DNA of 64,000 nucleotides, taken from assembly GCF_000003855.2 (NCBI RefSeq), contig NW_003101682.1, positions 1,367,148-1,431,147 of the forward strand, read 5' to 3'. This document shows positions 57,336 to 64,000 of this stretch, one piece after another (within the stretch, counting starts at the first letter, position 1; every line of letters begins with the position of its first letter). A model generated the notes under the pieces. It did not search any database. It was not told the origin of the DNA and saw nothing but the letters and a program-made list of their open reading frames with translations. A program made the translations under genes and the position numbers. Origin of the DNA: Blastomyces gilchristii SLH14081 (taxonomy: Eukaryota > Ascomycota > Eurotiomycetes > Onygenales > Ajellomycetaceae).

Positions 57336-60300
57336 GTCAGCAGATGTTATCGAGCTAATATGGAACTAAATCCCTATACAGAGAAGCCTAGCTACTTAGA
57401 AAAACCGGCCTATTTCGAGTTATGGTGTTATTTAAGGGGTATTCGAACGTACCGGAAGCTGCGTGTTCAGCTAAGCTAGAAAAATTGAATGTTGGCTTTT
57501 GACGTTGGTTTCAGCACTGATTTTCGATAACGATTGATCAATCTGGTCGATACTTTGACTCTAAGAGCAATAGCGAGTTACTCGAGTGGCATCAAGCCTA
57601 TATATATTCACAAACCCTCTCGTGGCCTATGACAACTGCACCAGGAGGTCCGTCCATTCTCTTTAGTTCTCGAACAATGCCCCTTCATATCGCGACGAGA
57701 TATGAATATACCAGCGTGCTCGCTTTGACAAGAGAGCAGCATAAAGGGATATCTGATCAAAACCCAAGCGACTCCATTTTACTTGTTTCTACAATGAAGT
57801 GCCGTCATTTTCAATGGGCACGCTTCCCAGATTCGTCGCCGTAAGAGATGAGAAGCCCGCTTTGTTCGTCTAGGTAGATGACATTGGCCATTGTCCTTTC
57901 TTTCTTTCCGCCTTTACCAGGATGGGCCTTTCAACAACAAAGCAGCGGGCTACCATGCCCGTACCTTCTTTCTCTGGCTCACATTTAGAAAATAAAAATG
58001 GATGCAGCGGGGCAGTTTACGCGAGCAAAATGACTTTTTCTTCCAGAAAACCTGAAAGGTGACCGCGGACACTGAATGCCCTTTACGGATTTGGCGGCTG
58101 GGGTTAGTAGGGCGCGGAGAGAAACATGTTACCCTCATTCAGCAATATTTCCTTTCAAGTGTGGAGACATCCCATTTAAGTATCAATAACAGAGACGGCC
58201 CTTAGCCACCCCGATCAAAGCGATGGCCCACGCTCATTACAACCTAAAGGTATGAGGGCGGGGCATTCTCCTCCACTCCAACCTTTTCAGTTCTCTCTTT
58301 GCCTTAGCACAATGGCGCATTACCTTCTCCAACCAATTGTGCAGGTTCTATTCAATGAAAGGATAGAGAGGTATCTACGACATGATAAAACTCTAAAATC
58401 TTCTCAATGACCATTCGTACTACAGAAATATACTACTCCATACGTACATGATGGATGAATCTATCTATTCTAACTAGGTAATAGGAACCTCTCTGGCCGC
58501 AAGCAATCCTAACTGAACATGTCGGTGAACTGGATATTCTGCCCAGGTTTGGCATTGTATTCTGCGCAATGAGATGGTAAATAATGCCAAAAAAAAACAC
58601 GAAAATCTCCCCCCAACCCATGACAGCTGCGTTACTATGTTCCCATATTGTAACACATGGTGCTCTCTGCCCATCCTCGTCATTCAGGTGTGGTAAGTTT
58701 GGTTCGTCCGGTTACTAGACACCTGACATGATTATAATATGCTTAGAGCAACGCAGCGGAATTAAAGACGGGAATAGCGGTGGAGCATAAAAGTTTTATA
58801 GGTATCATTTAGAAGCATATCCATTGGATATATATATCTAACGGTCCCAATATCAAGTTCTATAGAGGGAAATAAGCAACATAGCAGGGGAGAGCAGGCA
58901 GTCGTTCCATTTCAGGAGAGATCACTCCCAAAGGAACCCATGCGTAATGCAAGCTTCAGACACCGAAGAGACTTGAGCCGTCCACATCCGACACACAAAA
59001 TTGTCCTGGCCTGCTGGACTAGACCGAACATTTCTACTCTCAACACAGGAGCTGCAGATCTCGGAACCTTATCAGCGTATGGGTCGATTCTGCTTTTACT
59101 CGCAGCACAGAAAGCCGGGAAGTCGGCGGAGACAGAAATCGACAACTACTCGTCCCAGGCAGGACCTGATGCGGTGTCTGTGATTACCTTTTGAGCTGGC
59201 CTCTTCTCCCGCCACCGTCTAAGACTGTCAAAACGCTGTAAATTTTTGATATATTAGAAGATTGCAACGTCGTTGGCGAGGGTCCTAATTCTTCAAGTAG
59301 CCCGCTACTTGGAAGCACCCCCATCACAGCTCCACGTCGGATTGGAACCGTACGGTTGAAGTTCTTTATAGACGGACATTTTTCTTTCATTTACTTTTCC
59401 CCCATTAGCTATCAACCTATATCATGAAGAAAAGGGGGCAGAGGGAAAATCTCACCTGCAATTCCATGTCATGAAGAAGAAAGTTCCCATTCGGTATATA
59501 TATATATATACCAGGAAAAAAGGCAAGGCAAATATATGAACCATAAAACAATCCTAGAGCATTCCAGGGAGCCAAAATCCTCTCGGAATTTGACGCGTTC
59601 AGCTCCCTTTGGCTGGGTTGGAAATAGTTTATAACTGTCGTGTGATGAAGGTAGCAATGGAACCTGATATATCAATTTGATGCGATATAGGTTGGTCACC
59701 ACCAACGAGGAGCGAACAGGTATAAATAGAGCAGACCGGATGCGATGAGGTGGCCATTTTTTGTTCCATCCGGTAAAACCCGTGTCCATAAGTCATCACG
59801 TTGTCGAGGAAGGTGAATCTTGCTCCGGCCATAATCTCTCCTCCCGCTCCTACTTAGCCTTCGAGATCCCCAGCCCCCGAGCACAATCACGCCGCTTCCC
59901 TCCCTCCTTAGGCCGGCCCGCGGCCATACCCACACGCAAAGCCATACCCATAATTTCCTGCAGCCCGTCGGGGCAGTGGAAGACTGATGGCGGGACCAGA
60001 GGGCATTCGCCCCCACCCTGCCACCGAGGCAGCCACTGCAGGGGGGGGCTCTAGGCGGGAAGTTTTTGCAGGGAGATGAGGGATAAAGGCGAAAGTTCGC
60101 GACCGGGATACCGATCATAAATATATATAAGATGAAGAGAGAATAAATAGGAACATATAGATATAGGTAACGATGGTGTATAGAGACTGTCCCTGAAAGC
60201 AGCGTGTTAGGTATAAGGTTCTGCATTAATTGATATGTAGGGAAAAATAGTGAAAGGGGGAATGGAAGCACCATAGAACATACCAGCCAGACTGTCCGTT

Positions 60301-61144
60301 AGACAAGTGCCATCATATGGTTCAGGGGAAGAAGTATTCCACCAGTTCAGTCTTGACAAGGGCAAGCACTGTCATTGTCACTGACTTCTTCGATCTTGAT
60401 CTCTGGTTTGACCCTGATGTTGAGTGGGTTAACAGCGCCGCGAAACAGTCTTTTTCTTAGATTTATGATTGAAACTATCCCGATCCTCGAAACGGACAGT
60501 ATTTGGAAGATCGAGATCATGTATCGAGTTGGATGGATATATTGGATAGTAGACTTGCATATGGTTATGAACGTGGCAAAAGAGTAGAAGCGTATGCCGC
60601 ATCTGCTTCCGCATATGCATGGGCATCTGCTATATATATATATATATGTATATATCAATGTATACACAAACTTGGCAAGTGGGCATCTCGCGACTCCAGA
60701 TAGGAGGAATGCCGCGGGGGAAAAAAAGGAGGAGAGGAGCGTTGGGAGATGGGAGATGGGAGTACTTATATCCAATTCCAGGCCAGCAGAGTTGCCTTTC
60801 ACTATTGAAGTTGAGACTGATTTATCCCTAGTGACTTTCCATAGGGATCATAAAAGGTGCATTATAAGAGCCCTATCTACTTTGAAGAATATGCATTCAC
60901 GGGTGTCTGGGGTGGATTATGGTCAGGCTTCACCTCAAGGTCCATCTTAGGAACCCAGAGCAGTAAATATGTATGTAGCCTTAGCAATCCATCTCATTGT
61001 CAGAACCAATCAATGGACGCCTAGGTGGTAGTTACAGAGGCCAAAGCAGTTGTCCTTTGCAATTCAACTGGAAACATGCAGGTAATGTGTCATGATGTGA
61101 ACACTACTAGGAATGGCCCATTGCATCAATGATATAACATTTAC
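57336..61144. other. 3.8-kb gene-poor interval
   Basis: No frame has family motifs. A GC-rich patch (about 59810-60060) gives long overlapping open frames on both strands (for example 59696-60274 minus), typical of compositional shadows. TA runs occur near 59494 and 60629. Non-coding RNA or short exons cannot be excluded. Confidence 0.4.
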
Positions 61145-61336
61145 CTGCTTGCCCTTGGTCTTTTCCCAGGGCATATTCGGTGAAATGATGAGATCGGAGT
61201 GTGTGACACACTCCACTTCACTATCCTGAACTAATTTTTCTCGGAAAGCTGCTCTCAGGGCCCGAAACAGCTCGGCGTCATACATTGAAAAGTCCAAACT
61301 TCCGGCAAGGAGAGCTGCGCGAAAGAAGGCAAGCTC
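61145..61336 (-). CDS. orphan exon of an unidentified gene
   Basis: Between an acceptor (tttcag, just above 61336) and a donor (cag|gtaaat, below 61145) the minus strand encodes ELAFFRAALLAGSLDFSMYD and continues EKLVQDSEVECVTHSDLIIS, dense protein-like text. Neighbouring exons were not found. It may be a real internal exon or a relic. No family assigned. Confidence 0.35.
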
Positions 61337-62060
61337 TGAAAGTCAAACATCGTCATCTAGATCCTTCAAGGATTTTTGCATGATAGATAGCTGATTTGTG
61401 GATAAGCATCTAGCCGAAGGGGTACGTACTTCAAAGCTCGCATGGGTGAGGAAAGTCAAGCTTAGGCATCTGCGAAATGTATAGCATTCTTTGTACCAGG
61501 AAAAGGAAAGGGAAAGGAGACAAACAAAAGAGAATGAGGGAGATGAAAAGAAAAGAAGAGACACTTCTAACCTTTCACCAGTTATCTGTAATTTTCCCTC
61601 AGTCAATCTATATTGCATGTCTCTGTCAACAGTACTTGTTGACAATATATAATGAGTAGTGAGTTGATTAAAAGTCTAGCTGCTACATGTGTGTATTGTA
61701 TTTAGTGAATGTCTCTAGATTATAATTAATGCAAGAAAATATATCCGGATTAAGTTTCCAAGGAATGCAAATGAGAAGTAGAAATATCATCGTAAACATA
61801 GATCGAACGTCGAGATATATACATAAAGAAATTGCGAGAAAAGAAAAAGTCGCTCAAATTATGAAGAAACGGGACATAAAACCAAAATAAACTGCAGCCT
61901 TCAAAGGAATTTTCAAAATGTATATGTAACGGACATCCAAGGATTGATTATACAAAAAGAAAAAGACATGCCTACGCCACAAAGATATAGCCGGAAGACA
62001 GAAGGGAAAATGAAGAATCTCGGGAATTATGCCAGAACGATACTGTTGCGTAAAGCTTGT
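61337..62060. other. intergenic, endopolyphosphatase downstream region
   Basis: A-rich, without a coding frame of note. It should contain the 3' UTR of the endopolyphosphatase gene. Confidence 0.45.
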
Positions 62061-64000
62061 TCACGTGTTACCATTGACAAACCCAACGAATGCTCGCCGC
62101 ACGAACACAGACCAAAGACTCTCACGAGACTTCGTCACTAGCAGCGATGGTTCCAACCGGGTGCATCGGGAATCCAACGACGGGTCTTCATTTTCGTTTA
62201 CGGGCCATTCATCTCCTTTTCCTTCGCCTGTTGGTGGTATCTCAGCCTCCCCATCCGGACAACCAACAATATTATCATTAAGAAGCACATCTGCTTTCGT
62301 TCCCTTCCCGCTCGATCTCTCCTTCTCCGCAATCCCTCTCGCCAGATCCAGGTAGCTATTAACCGTCAAATCCTTCAGGTTATATGCCCTATCCGTTTTG
62401 GTATCATAAAACACTTCGAAGGAGATGTTGTTTGGCTTGTGGGCGTCGCCAGATTTTCTCGAACGGTACTCTCGCCAGCTGAGGTGTTTCTGATCGTGGA
62501 GTCGATCAGTTATCGACATTATAGTTTCGACATTCTCGAGCTCCGTTAAATTGAAAAAGTACTGCGTATATGAAAGAAGTGTGAACGGCTGGTTCGAATA
62601 CGCTGGCCCTGGTGGTGCTGTGGGAGATGGGGGTTCGGGAACTTCAAACTTTGGCTTCTTCGGCTTCTTCTTCTTTTTCTTACCCTTCTTTTCATCTCCC
62701 CGGGACGGATCCTGAGCACCAACATCAGGGTCATTAAAGAGCGGTAATGTTTGCTGTGGCGGTTTTCCTTTATGTGCAGTTATTTCCGACCAGAGCACGG
62801 CGTTTTCTAACCCGGATATATTGTACTCGATGACGCGCAAAGTCGGATAGTAGTTCGGAATGATGCTGGGTGATACCAGAGATACGCTGTATCTTTCCGC
62901 CCAAGGTCCACCAATCTCCTCTAAATATTTTCTCATTTCCTTCTTTTTGCCCCTGGTGTTCACATCCAAAGCTGAGCCAAAACCAAATTCGTCGTTAAGC
63001 TGACTTTTATCATCGAAATGCACGGAAGATGATGCACTAGGCGGAGACGGTAATTGTGACCAAGCATGCCTCAGATTCGTTAAATAATTCATCCGCGCTT
63101 GTACGGACACCACCTGATCATCCCGGTTGCGCCGCCTTACCCGCGTGGGTTGAGATTCCGTTCCTTTATCACCGATCTTAAGATCGTTGCTATCCTGGAA
63201 CATAAAATGATCAATATTCATGTGTCCAAACATGCTGGCAACGATTACATCGCGGTATTGCTGTAGCCAGAGCGTATACTTCTGCCAGCATGTTGCGTCC
63301 CAATTCTCCTTGGAGCTTGTTCTAGCTGGGGGCACGTGTCCAATTAGAATTGCCTTCATATTCCGTTTCCTCATAAACTGGAGCTGGACTCTCAGCCACT
63401 CCATGTGCTCATACCCGGGGTCGTCTCTATGCGCGCATCCGTCAACAGCGCTGTTTGAGCCATAGAAATACATCGTATTAAGGCTAATAACAGCCAATTT
63501 GTGAGGAATAACCTCCACATAAAACCAACCACCTTGAACGAATGAATGGCGCTGTTCCTCAGGAATAAAGTTGTCCCAGATGCGAGCAAACCTCTTAGTC
63601 CAGTGGTTAGGACCCTTCTTCAAGATATTATGGGGCATTATATCATTATTTCCGATTGTAGGGACGACCGGAATTCGCATTCCCTTTTTGTGTTCGTCCG
63701 ATTTAGAAAAGATATCATGAAACTTGTCGGCCAGCAACTGGTTCATATGAAGAATCTCTTGCTCCGTGCGAGGAATTTTTTCATCATTGTCATGACGTGC
63801 CGAATCGCCCGTCCAAACAACGAAGTCGATCGAGTGTGCGAGGTTTTCTTGAATCCATGCAAATGTCGCGTTTACCAGTGTAAGAGGGGAGTCGCAGTTG
63901 GAGCCGACGGTTCCGTAAAAGCCTGCATTTCCAGATCCTCGATGACATTCATGATCCCCATCGGTATTGGAATTCGGTTTGTAGTTCGTATCGGCGTGTA
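62061..64000 (-). CDS. PPN1: endopolyphosphatase (3' part, runs off the window)
   Basis: An uninterrupted minus-strand frame from the window edge (first full codon at 63998) to a stop at 62061 covers about 645 residues. It lacks only the N-terminus, which in this family holds a short cytosolic tail, one membrane anchor and the DLHPD metal motif. Visible calcineurin-like phosphoesterase motifs are WTGDSARHDND, PTIGNNDIMPHN and ILIGHVPPA, with a later GHMNIDHF. An upstream ECHRGSGNAGFYG and CDSPLTLVNATF block is typical of Ppn1. A Lys-rich insert (KKGKKKKKKPKKPK) and a low-complexity C-terminus follow. The enzyme cleaves long polyphosphate chains in the vacuole as a type II membrane protein processed in the lumen. 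The C-terminal RRAFVGFVNGNT is present. Overlapping frames are shadows. Confidence 0.93.
   Translation of the reverse strand, partial: HADTNYKPNSNTDGDHECHRGSGNAGFYGTVGSNCDSPLTLVNATFAWIQENLAHSIDFVVWTGDSARHDNDEKIPRTEQEILHMNQLLADKFHDIFSKSDEHKKGMRIPVVPTIGNNDIMPHNILKKGPNHWTKRFARIWDNFIPEEQRHSFVQGGWFYVEVIPHKLAVISLNTMYFYGSNSAVDGCAHRDDPGYEHMEWLRVQLQFMRKRNMKAILIGHVPPARTSSKENWDATCWQKYTLWLQQYRDVIVASMFGHMNIDHFMFQDSNDLKIGDKGTESQPTRVRRRNRDDQVVSVQARMNYLTNLRHAWSQLPSPPSASSSVHFDDKSQLNDEFGFGSALDVNTRGKKKEMRKYLEEIGGPWAERYSVSLVSPSIIPNYYPTLRVIEYNISGLENAVLWSEITAHKGKPPQQTLPLFNDPDVGAQDPSRGDEKKGKKKKKKPKKPKFEVPEPPSPTAPPGPAYSNQPFTLLSYTQYFFNLTELENVETIMSITDRLHDQKHLSWREYRSRKSGDAHKPNNISFEVFYDTKTDRAYNLKDLTVNSYLDLARGIAEKERSSGKGTKADVLLNDNIVGCPDGEAEIPPTGEGKGDEWPVNENEDPSLDSRCTRLEPSLLVTKSRESLWSVFVRRAFVGFVNGNT

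Noticed and set aside
59696..60274. 192-codon minus-strand frame over a GC-rich patch
   Set aside because: Long frames exist on both strands here, as expected of GC-rich sequence. No motif or splice continuity was seen.
1..64000. tRNA and rRNA genes
   Set aside because: I looked for GTTCGANNC-type T-loops with matching acceptor stems and found none that folded convincingly. A covariance-model scan would settle it.

Overview
The window looks like nuclear DNA of a filamentous ascomycete, most likely a Eurotiomycete. Genes have short introns (about 40-170 bp) with GT..AG ends. Protein families include Zn2Cys6 regulators, a Cu-only GPI-anchored superoxide dismutase and 3-dehydroshikimate dehydratase. 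A roughly 17-kb AT-rich isochore is packed with mutated Ty3/gypsy elements. This mix (normal-GC gene islands separated by long gypsy-filled AT-rich tracts) fits the Ajellomycetaceae, for example Blastomyces-like genomes. That placement is inference from memory, not from a search.

Layout. 1-4.4 kb: gene-poor, with an AT-rich relic (721-1375) and microsatellites. 4.5-5.7 kb: a GPI-anchored Cu-only superoxide dismutase gene with an in-frame 36-bp tandem repeat. 5.7-9.8 kb: no credible gene, but several simple repeats and a long inverted repeat. 9.8-10.8 kb: a 3-dehydroshikimate dehydratase reading frame broken by one extra G in a G6 run. 11.5-18.7 kb: a compact housekeeping block with ethanolamine kinase (-), CHORD-CS protein (-), a glutaredoxin-like protein (+) and an HpcH/HpaI-family aldolase (-). 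19-20.3 kb: an AT-rich relic. 20.3-22.75 kb: a normal-GC island with a DUF7924-type gene and a possible divergent small gene.

22.75-39.4 kb: the AT-rich isochore. It holds two complete but heavily mutated LTR retrotransposons. E1 (24012-31789, plus strand, 536-bp LTRs, target duplication GCTTT) has recognisable gag zinc knuckle, reverse transcriptase, RNase H, integrase and chromodomain. E2 (31797-39041, minus strand, 257-bp LTRs, target duplication TTTAC) lies in the opposite orientation. The two target duplications overlap, so the elements are only 7 bp apart. Both are riddled with C-to-T type changes.

39.4-64 kb: gene space resumes with a transcription factor carrying two successive Zn2Cys6 clusters, an acyl-CoA dehydrogenase (-), a divergent 14-3-3-domain protein (-), a small Myb/SANT-like protein (-), and the 3' part of an endopolyphosphatase gene (-) that runs off the right edge. 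Several weaker loci are listed with low confidence.

No operon-like or cluster logic links the genes. The functional themes are oxidative defence (SOD, glutaredoxin), phospholipid synthesis (ethanolamine kinase), fatty-acyl oxidation (acyl-CoA dehydrogenase), polyphosphate turnover and aromatic catabolism. Exon joins were chosen by hand from splice consensus, frame continuity and remembered family sequence. Frame arithmetic closes for every gene given an exon list.
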